64,000 nucleotides of DNA from Tomitella biformata AHU 1821 (GCF_000524475.1 NZ_BAVQ01000006.1:1-64000); one strand, 5' to 3'; counted from the first letter of the stretch, positions 1 through 7,879 are shown. A program made the numbers and translations. The notes: generated from the letters alone by a model not told the origin.

Positions 1-56
1 AAACCGTCACCGGTGCACAAATCATGTTCAATCCACACCCGAACTTCATCACTCAT
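1..56 (-). CDS. Ferredoxin, N-terminus only (cut by left edge)
   Basis: Reading leftwards from an ATG at 56, the first 18 codons give MSDEVRVWIEHDLCTGDG before the window ends. An acidic N-terminus followed by a DxxLCTGDG segment is the start of the small 3Fe-4S/4Fe-4S ferredoxins that carry electrons to actinobacterial P450s; the Cys in CTGDG would be the first cluster ligand. A GAGGAAGG ribosome site lies just upstream (about 67-74). The gene is divergent from a ferredoxin-NADP reductase at 534, so the two probably form one electron-transfer chain for an oxygenase outside the window. The family call rests on 18 residues, but motif and context agree. Confidence 0.72.
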   Translation of the reverse strand, partial: MSDEVRVWIEHDLCTGDG

Positions 57-126
57 CCGACTTGCCTTCCTCATTCATGGAAACTATCTCGAATTAAAGC
101 CCTAATACTGTGTTCTGGTGGCGCCT

Positions 127-142
127 TTCCGCTCAAGTGGAA
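127..142. promoter_or_regulatory. TTCC-N8-GGAA palindrome near ferredoxin start
   Basis: The sequence TTCCGCTCAAGTGGAA is an inverted repeat (TTCCrCT with AGyGGAA) lying 71 bases upstream of the ferredoxin ATG. It closely resembles the 15-base palindromes at 307-321, 2994-3008 and 15212-15226 but has one extra central base. It is likely a binding site of the same regulator. IclR-family proteins use TTCC/GGAA-type palindromes, but no IclR gene is in the window, so the regulator is inferred. Confidence 0.5.
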
Positions 143-306
143 TAGTTGAGTCGGCATAGGTGAACTGTTTTGGAACGCGTCGTAGGGGTTTCTCTACGGC
201 GATATGATTCGCCCGTTTGAAAGTGGGCATTCGTCGCTGCCAGAGGCATCCGCCATCGATTCTGAAATCTACTATTCGCGAACTGTTTAACAGTGTCCAC
301 GTGCGA

Positions 307-321
307 TTCCATCAAGCGGAA
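307..321. promoter_or_regulatory. 15-bp TTCC-N7-GGAA operator-like palindrome
   Basis: Read on the minus strand this is TTCCGCTTGATGGAA, identical base for base to the element at 2994-3008 between the two cupin genes. It lies 213 bases upstream of the reductase start. Exact identity of 15 bases between two divergent control regions 2.7 kb apart, while the flanks differ, points to a shared regulator. Confidence 0.6.
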
Positions 322-533
322 CCTCCGCTGACCGGATGCGGGGGAGAGGATCTAGGGTTGAAACATCACAACCGATAGCTGCCAGGTCACGCCCTCCGGC
401 GAAGTCTCGAGCGGCTATCGGGAGCCCTCGCAACCGCGCGATCACCGTATGGCCGCGGTGCCTCGGCGGCGTCTCCGGCGACGTCCTCGCGGCGGGTCGG
501 GCGTTCCCACCACAATTCTTAGGAGGTCGGCCA

Positions 534-1520
534 ATGGCCGAGACCGTGACCACAGACATCCTCATCGTCGGCGCGGGCCCCACCGGGCTCTTCGGCGCCT
601 ACTGCGCGGGCTTCCGGGGACTGCAGACCGTCGTCGTAGACGCGTTGCCGCAGTGTGGTGGACAGATCGCCGCGCTGTACCCGGAGAAGGAGATCCGGGA
701 TATCGCGGCGGTCCCCGGTGCCCGCGGCCGCGACGTCGTGAAGGCCCTCAAGGAGCAGGCCGACACCTATTCTCCGACCTATCTGCTGGGCCGGCAGGCG
801 GTCGAGTTCCGGCACTCGCCGGAGGGCCGGCCCCAGGTGACGCTCTCCGATGGCACGGTGATCGACGCGGGCGCGGTGGTGTTGACCGCGGGGATCGGCA
901 CCTTCACCGCTCGGGCGTTGCCGGCGGGCGAGGAATACCTTGGCCGGGGCCTGAGCTACTTCGTTCCCGATCCCACCGAGTACGCCGATCGCGACGTGCT
1001 GGTGGTGGGCGGTGGGGACAGCGCGGTCGACTGGGTGCTCGCCCTGAAGTCGATCGCGCGCTCCGTCACGCTGGTCCACCGGCGGAGCGCGTTCCGGGCG
1101 CACGCGGCGAGCGTCCGGGAGGTCCACGAGGGCGGGGCCGAGATCATCACGGACGCGCAGGTCTCCGCGCTGGTGGGGGATGGGGACTCGATCCTCGAGG
1201 CACACGTGAGGGTGGACGGCGAGGACGAGGCGCGGGTGCTCAAGGTGAACGCGGTGGTCGCCGCACTCGGCTTCATCAGCAACCTGGGGCCCCTGGTCGG
1301 CTGGGGCATCGAACTCGAGCGGCGCACCATCGTCGTCGACACCCGCATGCGCACCAACGTCGAGCACGTCTACGCGGCCGGCGACGTCACCGCCTACCCC
1401 GGCAAGGTCCGGCTCATGGCTGTCGGCTTCGGCGAGGTCGCCTCCGCGATCAACAACGCGGCCGTCGACCTGGACCCGACGCTCTCCCTGTTCCCGGGGC
1501 ACTCGACCGACTTGGAATGA
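534..1520 (+). CDS. Ferredoxin-NADP+ reductase, thioredoxin-reductase-like (type 2)
   Basis: This 328-residue flavoprotein should pass electrons from NADPH to a ferredoxin. An FAD-binding GAGPTG motif is at residues 13-18, a CGGQ segment at 41-44, and a second Rossmann motif GGGDSA at 159-164 for the pyridine nucleotide; the HRR cluster near 182 fits NADPH 2'-phosphate recognition. The redox CxxC of true thioredoxin reductases is absent, which marks the YumC-type reductases. I chose the ATG at 534 because AGGAGG lies at 521-526; the frame is open further upstream but that part has no domain. It is divergent from the ferredoxin at 1-56, its probable partner. A strong hairpin at 1551-1595 ends the transcript. 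Confidence 0.88.
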   Translation: MAETVTTDILIVGAGPTGLFGAYCAGFRGLQTVVVDALPQCGGQIAALYPEKEIRDIAAVPGARGRDVVKALKEQADTYSPTYLLGRQAVEFRHSPEGRPQVTLSDGTVIDAGAVVLTAGIGTFTARALPAGEEYLGRGLSYFVPDPTEYADRDVLVVGGGDSAVDWVLALKSIARSVTLVHRRSAFRAHAASVREVHEGGAEIITDAQVSALVGDGDSILEAHVRVDGEDEARVLKVNAVVAALGFISNLGPLVGWGIELERRTIVVDTRMRTNVEHVYAAGDVTAYPGKVRLMAVGFGEVASAINNAAVDLDPTLSLFPGHSTDLE

Positions 1521-1550
1521 TCGGCTCGGTTGCGAATGGTAGTGGTGTGA

Positions 1551-1595
1551 ACGGTCTTGCCCCGGTGATCCACAGGATCGCCGGGGCAAGACCGT
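1551..1595. terminator. Hairpin between convergent genes
   Basis: A 20-base arm at 1551-1570 pairs with 1576-1595 with a single G-T wobble around a 5-base loop. It sits between the convergent reductase and hydrolase genes and should stop transcription in both directions. No long T-run follows, as is usual in GC-rich actinobacteria. Confidence 0.75.
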
Positions 1596-1613
1596 CAAGT
1601 TGAAAGTTGAGCG

Positions 1614-2468
1614 CTAGCGGTCGCGGAGCAGGTAGGACAGCACGACGCTCTCGAACTCGTTCTTGCGCTCGATCATGGCCCAGTGCCCGCAGTCGTAGAA
1701 CACGTGCAGCTCGCACTTCGGGATCAGCCGCATCGGGACCAGCGCACTGTCGAGCGGGGTCACTCGGTCATCGCGGCCGAACGTGATGAGGGTGGGCGCC
1801 TGGATCTTGGTCAGCAACTCCACCTGCTGGGGGGCGGAGGCGGCCCGGTTGCGCATCCCGGCCAGCGACTGGGAGTTGAACAGCTTCTTGATGTCGGCGA
1901 GGGCCCCCGGATCGGTCGCAGCTTGCCACCGCATCTCGACGAACTCCTCGGTCAGGATGGCGGGGTCGTAGACCATGGACTCCATCCAGGCCATCAGCCG
2001 CTCCCGGGTGGGGTCCTCCACGAACTGCACGAGCAGCTTGATGCCCTCGGGGGGCGAGGGACTGAAGACGGGGATCCCCACGCCGCCGATCGTGACCAGG
2101 CGCGAGACGCGCTCGGGATGCTTGGCGGCCAGGTTCGCCGCGACGCTGCCGCCCATGGAGTTACCCCCGACCGGCACGGACCCGAGGGCCAGGCCGTCGA
2201 GGAAGTCGAGGACGGCGGGCAGCGCGGCGATCATCGGATTGCTGTCGCACGAGTAGCTCTTGCCGAAGCCGGGGAAGTCCAGGACATAGGTGGTGAAGTG
2301 CGGGGCGAAGGCTGGCAGGTTGTCGCGGTAGTTCGCCCAACCGCTCACCCCGGGGCCGGATCCGTGCAGCAGCAGGAGGGGCGGGCCCTCGCCGGCCTGG
2401 TGGTAGTGGAGCTCGCCGCGGGGCGTCTGCAGTGTCCTGGTGGTGGCCTCGTACGTCAGGTCTCCCAT
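1614..2468 (-). CDS. Alpha/beta hydrolase, meta-cleavage-product type
   Basis: This 284-residue enzyme resembles the C-C bond hydrolases (BphD, HsaD, MhpC) that cut ring-opened dienoates after extradiol cleavage of aromatic rings. It has the HGSGPG oxyanion-hole motif at 35-40, the nucleophile elbow GNSMGG at 102-107 (Ser104), an acid in GRDDRVTP (about Asp233) and His262 in CGHW. I chose the ATG at 2468, two bases after the stop of the upstream cupin, with AAGGAAGGG inside the cupin end as ribosome site, so the two are translationally coupled. No extradiol dioxygenase of the usual type is in the window, so the cupins may supply the cleavage step, or the substrate may be a different ketone. 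Family is clear, substrate is not. Confidence 0.85.
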   Translation of the reverse strand: MGDLTYEATTRTLQTPRGELHYHQAGEGPPLLLLHGSGPGVSGWANYRDNLPAFAPHFTTYVLDFPGFGKSYSCDSNPMIAALPAVLDFLDGLALGSVPVGGNSMGGSVAANLAAKHPERVSRLVTIGGVGIPVFSPSPPEGIKLLVQFVEDPTRERLMAWMESMVYDPAILTEEFVEMRWQAATDPGALADIKKLFNSQSLAGMRNRAASAPQQVELLTKIQAPTLITFGRDDRVTPLDSALVPMRLIPKCELHVFYDCGHWAMIERKNEFESVVLSYLLRDR

Positions 2469-2470
2469 GG

Positions 2471-2950
2471 TCACGCCTGCCCTTCCTTGCGGTGAGTCCA
2501 GCCGAAGTCGTGCCAGAACGTCTCGAGCTCGGTGACGGACCGGGGCCACGTCTCGATGTAGGTGACGCCCTCGGGGCCGGCGGTCATCGTGTAGGCCGTG
2601 CCCGCGCGGCTGATGAAGAACTCGCCCGGTCGCACCTTGGCGGTGCGCAACTCGTCGCCCTCGTCATACTCGATGCTGTATTCGCCAGCCAGGACGAAGA
2701 GCATCTCGTCCATGTTGTGGTGGTGGCGGGGCACAACGAAGCCCGGCAGCACGCGCAGCGGATTCCGATTGAACCGGGACATTTCGATGGGCTTGGTTGT
2801 CACAAACATGTTCCCGCTGAAAGTTGCCACGAAATCAACGGGCGAGTCGGCCAGCGTGCCGCCGTCGTTCCAGTAGTAACTTGGTAGCACGTTGAGGCCG
2901 ATCGGGACCCAGTCCGAATCGTCTACCAGGTCACCAAAAATAAGTGTCAT
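2471..2950 (-). CDS. Cupin-fold protein 1, possible dioxygenase
   Basis: This 159-residue single-domain cupin has RHHHNMDE at 75-82 as metal motif 1 (His76, His78, Glu82). In motif 2 the usual PAGTPH pattern reads RAGTAY, so the conserved His is Tyr120. A WNDGG segment (27-31) precedes the barrel. It is about 40 to 50 percent identical by eye to the divergent cupin at 3077, with all these features shared. It is translated just ahead of the C-C hydrolase at 1614-2468, which suggests an oxygenative cleavage followed by hydrolysis. The ATG at 2948-2950 is preferred because a much longer upstream frame runs through the divergent control region. Metal content and reaction are unknown. Confidence 0.75.
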   Translation of the reverse strand: MTLIFGDLVDDSDWVPIGLNVLPSYYWNDGGTLADSPVDFVATFSGNMFVTTKPIEMSRFNRNPLRVLPGFVVPRHHHNMDEMLFVLAGEYSIEYDEGDELRTAKVRPGEFFISRAGTAYTMTAGPEGVTYIETWPRSVTELETFWHDFGWTHRKEGQA

Positions 2951-2993
2951 GCCAAAATCGTAGGTGCCGCTCGTTCCTGGCGTCGCCGCGCGA

Positions 2994-3008
2994 TTCCGCT
3001 TGATGGAA
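2994..3008. promoter_or_regulatory. 15-bp TTCC-N7-GGAA operator-like palindrome between cupins
   Basis: TTCCGCTTGATGGAA lies 44 bases upstream of cupin 1 and 69 bases upstream of cupin 2, centred in their divergent promoter region. It is the exact counterpart (opposite orientation) of the element at 307-321. The same regulator could therefore control both cupins, the coupled hydrolase, and the ferredoxin/reductase pair. Confidence 0.62.
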
Positions 3009-3076
3009 TGAACGTCCTTTCCGGACAACGGAATCCGCTGAAGACAGCGCAGGCTGCGTTCGACAGGCTGAAGACT

Positions 3077-3541
3077 ATGGCAATCGAATACTTCAACCTG
3101 CTGGCGGCAGAAGAGGGATGGGGCGACCTCTCGGTAGACCCGACCATGCCCAGTTACCTCTGGAACGACGGCGGTTCGCTTGCCGACGCCCCTGTGGATA
3201 TGGAAAAGACCTTCAAGGGCAACATGCGGGTGTGCAGACAGGTTGACAGCGATTTCAACCTGAACGGTCTGCGCTGCGCCCCGGGTTTCTCGGTGCCCCG
3301 CCACCACCACAATCTTGATGAGCTCATCATCGTCCTTGGCGGTGAGTTTCATGTGGCCTGGGGTAAAGATGGGGAAGAGGGCAGCAAGACCATCGGCGCG
3401 GGCGAGTTCTGGATCAGCAGGGCCGGCACCCCGTACATCATGACGGCGGGCCCCGAGGGCGTCACCTACCTGGAGACCTGGCCCTCACCCATGTCGGAAC
3501 TCTCGACGTCGTGGCACGACGAGGGTTGGGCACACCGCTAG
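3077..3541 (+). CDS. Cupin-fold protein 2, paralogue of cupin 1
   Basis: This 154-residue cupin aligns along its whole length with the divergent cupin at 2471-2950: WNDGG at 29-33, RHHHNLDE at 75-82, SRAGTPY in motif 2 (again Tyr120 where His is expected) and a shared GPEGVTY/WH tail. I prefer the ATG at 3077 because the protein then aligns end to end with cupin 1; an upstream in-frame ATG at 3008 overlaps the palindrome at 2994-3008 and would make the operator part of the coding region. The pair looks like a local duplication, possibly acting on successive substrates or as a heteromer. Function not known. Confidence 0.75.
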   Translation: MAIEYFNLLAAEEGWGDLSVDPTMPSYLWNDGGSLADAPVDMEKTFKGNMRVCRQVDSDFNLNGLRCAPGFSVPRHHHNLDELIIVLGGEFHVAWGKDGEEGSKTIGAGEFWISRAGTPYIMTAGPEGVTYLETWPSPMSELSTSWHDEGWAHR

Positions 3542-3607
3542 AACCTGTGTCCTTGTGGCTGTAGCCAGAGGATGATCTACCTCCGCATGGCCCTGACATA
3601 GTCGGGG

Positions 3608-3655
3608 CCTTGCCCTACGACACGACCGGATTTCCGGTCGTGTCGTAGGGCAAGG
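3608..3655. terminator. Strong bidirectional hairpin terminator
   Basis: A perfect 23-base arm at 3608-3630 pairs with 3633-3655 around a very small loop. It lies between the convergent cupin 2 and the solute-binding lipoprotein gene and is the end of the minus-strand operon that starts at 7879. Confidence 0.85.
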
Positions 3656-3681
3656 TGGAGTTGGATCAGTAGAGCAGGGCT

Positions 3682-4929
3682 TTATCCGATGCCAACCGTC
3701 GATGGTTCTACTTGGTTGCTGTCTTCCATCGTCATGGTAACCAGGCCGTCTCCGCAGATCGAGGTGTATCCGGGGGCGGACTTGCCGTCGCAGGTGAAGG
3801 TCAATCCGCCTGCTGCCGGCAGTACGGCATCCGTCGTGGACTTGATCGCCGCGTCCAAGGCTTCAGAGGAGGTGTCAGTCCCCTGAACGGACTGGGTAGC
3901 CCGCACGAACCCCAGCATTGCCTGGTAGCCGGTGACGGCATAACCTTCGGTGGGGGTCCCAGGGGTGTACGTGTTCATGATGGCGCGGTAGAGCACGCTT
4001 TCGGGATGATCTGATGACGTGTCAGCTGAGCTGAAGATTTTCGTGCCGTCCATGCCTGATCCAAGGGACTGGATTACCTCAGGATCGGCGCATGCCTGCG
4101 TAGTCAGGTTCTCGGCTTCCGAGCCCAACGCGGCAAGTGATTTCATGACTGAGATACATACGGTGGAGTCTCCGTAGATGATGACGCCCTCAGGATTCGT
4201 ATCCAGACCGGCGAATACCTGTGGTGTCGCGTCCGGGGTGCCGAGCGGGATAGGCACAATATTGAGATTGACACCCTTCGTCTCGAAGGCAGGCCCGCCA
4301 ATGGATTTGAGTGCGCCCGTGGCGGCAGGGACGTCGATGGCGTACGCGGTCACATTTTTCATGCCGGCGTCCGCGGCATAGGTGGCCATTGCCAGAGAAG
4401 AGAGTGAGCCCGCGGTCCAGACGTAGACTTTGTCAGCGCTGACTTCGGCCACGCTGCCCGCGATAGCGGTGACGTACGGGATGCCGGCGCCGGTAATGAT
4501 GGGGGCCATGATGTTGCCGAACCCAGTGCCGGTGACAACGACGACGGGCACCTTCGCCTCGACCATCTGGTTCGCGCAGTCTCTCGCGGACACTGGCTCT
4601 TCCAGAGAGTTGCAGCTGACTACTTCGATTGGTCGGCCGCCAAGTCCGCCGAGATTCTCGTTCGCGTACTTTACGACGGCCTCGGCGGCCTCCCGGCTCT
4701 CCGGCTGGGAGATCGTCGTGCCACCTACATTGGCGATGAGGCCGATCTTCACACTCTCGCCGGAAGCGGATTGTCCGGGAAAGGCATCAGACGGTAGTCC
4801 CGAAGTGGACGTGAGGTCCACACTGGGGCCGTCGCTACTGCTACTACAGGCGGTCAGCGTTGTCAGGGCGATAATCGAGGCAATTGCGGCGATCCCCCCT
4901 GCGGTTCGCAGGGCATGGGTGGTTTTCAT
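3682..4929 (-). CDS. ABC transporter solute-binding lipoprotein (branched-chain amino acid type) 1
   Basis: This 415-residue protein has a lipoprotein signal peptide with lipobox LTAC (Cys28), a Ser-rich linker and a Peripla_BP_6/LivK-type body, so it should be a membrane-anchored substrate receptor. It is closely similar to the lipoprotein at 13073-14329, both with Cys28 and shared stretches such as SQPE-REAAEAVVKYAN and EEPVSARDCANQMVEAKV. It is the last gene of the operon 7879 to 3682 and has no permease of its own; the LivHMG-LivF importer at 8819-12348 is the likely partner. AGGA precedes the ATG. Such receptors often bind aromatic or alicyclic acids rather than amino acids. Confidence 0.85.
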   Translation of the reverse strand: MKTTHALRTAGGIAAIASIIALTTLTACSSSSDGPSVDLTSTSGLPSDAFPGQSASGESVKIGLIANVGGTTISQPESREAAEAVVKYANENLGGLGGRPIEVVSCNSLEEPVSARDCANQMVEAKVPVVVVTGTGFGNIMAPIITGAGIPYVTAIAGSVAEVSADKVYVWTAGSLSSLAMATYAADAGMKNVTAYAIDVPAATGALKSIGGPAFETKGVNLNIVPIPLGTPDATPQVFAGLDTNPEGVIIYGDSTVCISVMKSLAALGSEAENLTTQACADPEVIQSLGSGMDGTKIFSSADTSSDHPESVLYRAIMNTYTPGTPTEGYAVTGYQAMLGFVRATQSVQGTDTSSEALDAAIKSTTDAVLPAAGGLTFTCDGKSAPGYTSICGDGLVTMTMEDSNQVEPSTVGIG

Positions 4930-4991
4930 CGGATGTCCTAATCTTCATTTGTGAGCGAGTCTGATGGATTATTCGGTTGGTCCAGGTGTCA

Positions 4992-5744
4992 TTACCCGCC
5001 CACCATGAGCAGGCCGCCGTCCACGGAATGGAACTGACCTGTGATGAATTTGGAGCCGTCACTGGAAAGGAACACGAGGACGGGCCCAAGGTCGACGAGG
5101 GGGTCACCGAGTTTGCCGCCGAGTGGAATCGCGGACTTCAATTGCTCGTCGATCATCGCGCCTGCATCGGGGCCCAGGAACTTGCGCAATTTGTCGGCTC
5201 CCGGAGTTTGGACCGCCGGTGCGATGGTGTTTACGGTGACGTTGTCCACTGCCCAGGATTTAGCTGCGGATCGCGTCCAAGAGTGCACCGCGGCCTTCGA
5301 TGCTGCATAGGTCGCCGAGACCGGGCTACCGGTGACACCCTCACTGGACCCGAAGTTGATGATCCTTCCGCCGCTGCCCCGCATCGCTGCATGGGCAGCC
5401 TGATTCGTCAGAACTGTTCCACTGAAATTGATGTTCATCATCTTGTGGAGGTTCTCGGTGCCGATATTTCCGGGGATGCCGGCCTCCCACAGTCCGGCCG
5501 CGTGGATCAGGACGTCCAGGCCACCGAGTTCTTTGATGGCTTCGGCGAAGGCAGCGTCGACAGAATCGGGATCTGTGACGTCACAGCGGACCCATGATGC
5601 GCCAAATTCGTTCGCAGGTTCAGTGTTGTTGAAAGTCGCGGCGACTTTGGCACCGGCTAGGGTAAGTGCCTCGACTGTGGCCGCACCGATGCCGGTGGCA
5701 GCACCGGTGACAAGGATTCTTTTGTTGTGGAGTGACTGGACCAT
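4992..5744 (-). CDS. Short-chain dehydrogenase/reductase
   Basis: This 250-residue NAD(P)-dependent oxidoreductase has the cofactor motif TGAATGIG (13-20), an AAG motif near 82-84, catalytic Ser133/134, and YAASK (Tyr146, Lys150). The C-terminus ends in GGLLMVGG as in classical SDRs. It lies between the 103-aa unknown and the solute-binding lipoprotein in the same operon and probably oxidises a hydroxy intermediate of the imported compound. Substrate cannot be predicted. Confidence 0.88.
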   Translation of the reverse strand: MVQSLHNKRILVTGAATGIGAATVEALTLAGAKVAATFNNTEPANEFGASWVRCDVTDPDSVDAAFAEAIKELGGLDVLIHAAGLWEAGIPGNIGTENLHKMMNINFSGTVLTNQAAHAAMRGSGGRIINFGSSEGVTGSPVSATYAASKAAVHSWTRSAAKSWAVDNVTVNTIAPAVQTPGADKLRKFLGPDAGAMIDEQLKSAIPLGGKLGDPLVDLGPVLVFLSSDGSKFITGQFHSVDGGLLMVGG

Positions 5745-5808
5745 TCTTGGCTTCTTTCCCTGAGAGCTAAGGTCTGCGACAGAGTTGGGGGAGCTGAAAA
5801 TCCCTTCC

Positions 5809-6120
5809 CTAGTCTGACGCGGGGAGAGGTTTGGCTTGGGTCACCAAATCCATTGGTGCGCCGTCGAGTTGGAGTTTTCCGGTGCCCTGGCGGACGCACA
5901 ACACTTCGACGGACGTGTCTGCGCATCGGTATCGTTTACCGAGAACGATCAGCCCTTCGCCATCGATTGCAGTGTGTTGCGGGTTGCCTAGAACCTCGGC
6001 ATCGGCGGCTAGCATCGGGACGCCCCCGCACGTGATGACTCCGTGTCCACCCCTAGTGACGATCACTTGTGCGGCGCTTTCGGTACTGCCAAGCCGTGAA
6101 CCCGGCTTGAGTTTGGTCAT
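5809..6120 (-). CDS. Conserved-looking 103-aa protein of unknown function
   Basis: I do not recognise a named domain. The protein has three Cys (31, 66, 75) in two similar stretches, a central GKRYRC segment, and a DGAPM-type loop near 87, suggesting a small beta-rich fold. Its ATG overlaps the stop of the upstream CoA transferase by one base, so it is translationally coupled to that enzyme, and a downstream SDR follows after 64 bases. The coupling suggests a partner or chaperone role for the CoA-thioester step. I recall similar small proteins next to CoA ligases and transferases in actinobacteria, but this is memory, not a search. Confidence 0.6.
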   Translation of the reverse strand: MTKLKPGSRLGSTESAAQVIVTRGGHGVITCGGVPMLAADAEVLGNPQHTAIDGEGLIVLGKRYRCADTSVEVLCVRQGTGKLQLDGAPMDLVTQAKPLPASD

Positions 6121-7358
6121 CAGATGACCTTGAGTTCACGAAGCGCCGTAATCTCGTCCCAGTCCATCTTGAGTACCTCAAGCAGGATCGTTTCCGTGTG
6201 CTCGCCATACTCGGGTGCCGGATAGCGGATGCTGGCGGGGGTTTCGGACAGGGTGATCGGGAAGCCTGGCACGCGAAGGGGACCGACCGCCGGATGGTCG
6301 AACGATGTCACGTACTCGTTCGCAATCGCCTGCGGATCATTCGCGGCGTCCGCGGTGGAGTTGATTCCGGTGATGGGGAGATCACCTACCTCGCGGAACC
6401 GGGATAGCCACTCCGCGCGGGGACGAGTGGCAAATATCTCGTCGAGCAACGGAACGCAGGCGCCGGCGTTCTGGCAGCGGACAACGTGGTCGGTGAATCT
6501 CGGATCAGCGGTCAGCGTTTCTGGGTTTCCGAGGGCTTTCAGGAAGTCCGACCAGTGTGGGTCGGACTGCACCATCGCCAGCGTGATCCAGGAATCGTCT
6601 GCGCAGAGATAGTGGTTCCATAACGGATTCCCCGGTTCCAGACGGTTTGCGATTGCTCCCCCGGAGTGCTGGATGAACGGCATCGGAGCCTCGACACCAT
6701 CTACCGTCATAATCGCCCGAGCGAGCGGGAGTGCCCGCAGGGCGAGCATGCTGCCGAACAGTGACGTGTCGACACGCTGGCCCACACCATGTCGTTCCTT
6801 TGCCACCACGGCTGCGAGCACGCCGTAGGCGAGCATGATGGCACCCATCTGATCCGCCAGGCCACCGTCGGGAACCGTCAGTTCGTTAGTGCCGGGTGCG
6901 AGCAGAATCCCAGACCGTGCCTGCCCGAGCAGATCGTATGCGCGAGAGGTTCGCTCGGGTCCCTTGTGCCCGTAGGCACTGGCCGAACCGTAGATCAATC
7001 CGGGGTTCTCGGCGCGCAGAGTGTCGTAATCCAGACCCAGGCTCTCGGCGATGGTGGGCCGGAAGTTTTGGATGAACACATCCGATTCCGCGATCAGCTT
7101 CTTGAGAAGGTCCACACCCTCGGGCTTCTTGAGGTCAATAGTGATACCTCGTTTGTTCCGATTGTTGACCTCGAAATACGGCGACGGGCCGTTCTCGAAG
7201 GCGAGCATCGCTCGTCCGGAGTCCCCGCCGTTGCGCGACTCGACCTTAATGACGTCGGCACCGAGGTCGCCGAGCATTGCGCCGGCGACCGGTCCCTGCT
7301 GCCACACTGTCCAGTCGATGACACGAAGGCCGGAGAGAGGGCCAACCTTGGTGGTCAT
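6120..7358 (-). CDS. Type III CoA transferase (CaiB/BaiF family)
   Basis: This 412-residue enzyme should move CoA between an acyl-CoA and a free acid, activating the imported substrate without ATP. The N-terminal LRVIDWT/GADVIKVE region binds CoA, and Asp142 in RAYDLLGQ is in the place of the catalytic Asp of formyl-CoA transferase. Length is normal for the family. The start at 7358 overlaps the stop of the preceding hexapeptide protein (ATGA), favouring MTTKVG over the ATG four codons upstream. The gene is second in the operon 7879 to 3682. Confidence 0.88.
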   Translation of the reverse strand: MTTKVGPLSGLRVIDWTVWQQGPVAGAMLGDLGADVIKVESRNGGDSGRAMLAFENGPSPYFEVNNRNKRGITIDLKKPEGVDLLKKLIAESDVFIQNFRPTIAESLGLDYDTLRAENPGLIYGSASAYGHKGPERTSRAYDLLGQARSGILLAPGTNELTVPDGGLADQMGAIMLAYGVLAAVVAKERHGVGQRVDTSLFGSMLALRALPLARAIMTVDGVEAPMPFIQHSGGAIANRLEPGNPLWNHYLCADDSWITLAMVQSDPHWSDFLKALGNPETLTADPRFTDHVVRCQNAGACVPLLDEIFATRPRAEWLSRFREVGDLPITGINSTADAANDPQAIANEYVTSFDHPAVGPLRVPGFPITLSETPASIRYPAPEYGEHTETILLEVLKMDWDEITALRELKVI

Positions 7359-7879
7359 GCCCGGCTCCAAATGCCCTGTGCCCGATAGGACTCGAGGAGC
7401 TGCACCATGCCTTCGAGATAGGGGCCCACCGTCCGCATGGCATGGTCGGGGTTGTCGACCTCAATCTTCGAATGGACTTTTGCCGGGGAGCCCACCGCGA
7501 AGGAGTATTCCGGTATTTCCTTTCCATCGAGGATTACCGATCCGGCGGCAAGGGTGCTGTAGGCGCCGATCCGCGACATCGGCATCAGTGCGGCGGTGTT
7601 CCCGATCAGGGTGTCGTGGCCGACGAAGCCCTCAATGGTGCAGCTATGGCCGATCATCACGTTGTCCTCGATGTGCGCGGCAGTGTGCAGCACCGTGTTG
7701 TCTTCGATGTGCACATTGTTGCCAATGTAGATCGGTGTGGTATCCGATCGGATGACCACTCCGGGCCAGATGGTGCAGTTCTCGCCGATGACCACGTCAC
7801 CGATGAGATAGACGTTGTCGGCTACCAGTGCGGATGCGGCCACCTGGGGCGACTTTCCGTTGTACGAAAGCGTGATCAC
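7355..7879 (-). CDS. Gamma-carbonic-anhydrase-like hexapeptide protein
   Basis: This 174-residue left-handed beta-helix protein has repeated [IV]G-x4 hexapeptides and the signature RSD at 44-46, His65 in VLH and His78 in IGHS. In the family a second His normally sits five residues after GH; here Glu83 is found instead, so classical zinc binding may be altered. PaaY and CaiE, which act as thioesterases or accessory proteins in aromatic and carnitine CoA pathways, belong to this fold, and the direct ATGA coupling to a CoA transferase makes such a role more likely than carbonic anhydrase activity. It is the first gene of the operon, divergent from the TetR gene. Confidence 0.8.
   Translation of the reverse strand: MITLSYNGKSPQVAASALVADNVYLIGDVVIGENCTIWPGVVIRSDTTPIYIGNNVHIEDNTVLHTAAHIEDNVMIGHSCTIEGFVGHDTLIGNTAALMPMSRIGAYSTLAAGSVILDGKEIPEYSFAVGSPAKVHSKIEVDNPDHAMRTVGPYLEGMVQLLESYRAQGIWSRA

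Larger units (their letters stand above)
57..533. other. Divergent regulatory region, no gene
   Basis: This 477-base stretch separates the ferredoxin and the reductase. I see no convincing gene in it; a 60-codon minus-strand reading frame (133-315) has no family resemblance and no good ribosome site. Composition is AT-richer than the surroundings. It holds two TTCC...GGAA palindromes (127-142 and 307-321), described separately, so it is best read as a shared control region. Confidence 0.6.

Noticed and set aside
133-315. 60-codon minus-strand frame in the ferredoxin/reductase gap
   Set aside because: No family resemblance, no ribosome site of quality, and it overlaps the operator palindromes.
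519-1598. Long minus-strand frame opposite the reductase
   Set aside because: It is the antisense shadow of a clear flavoprotein gene in GC-rich DNA.
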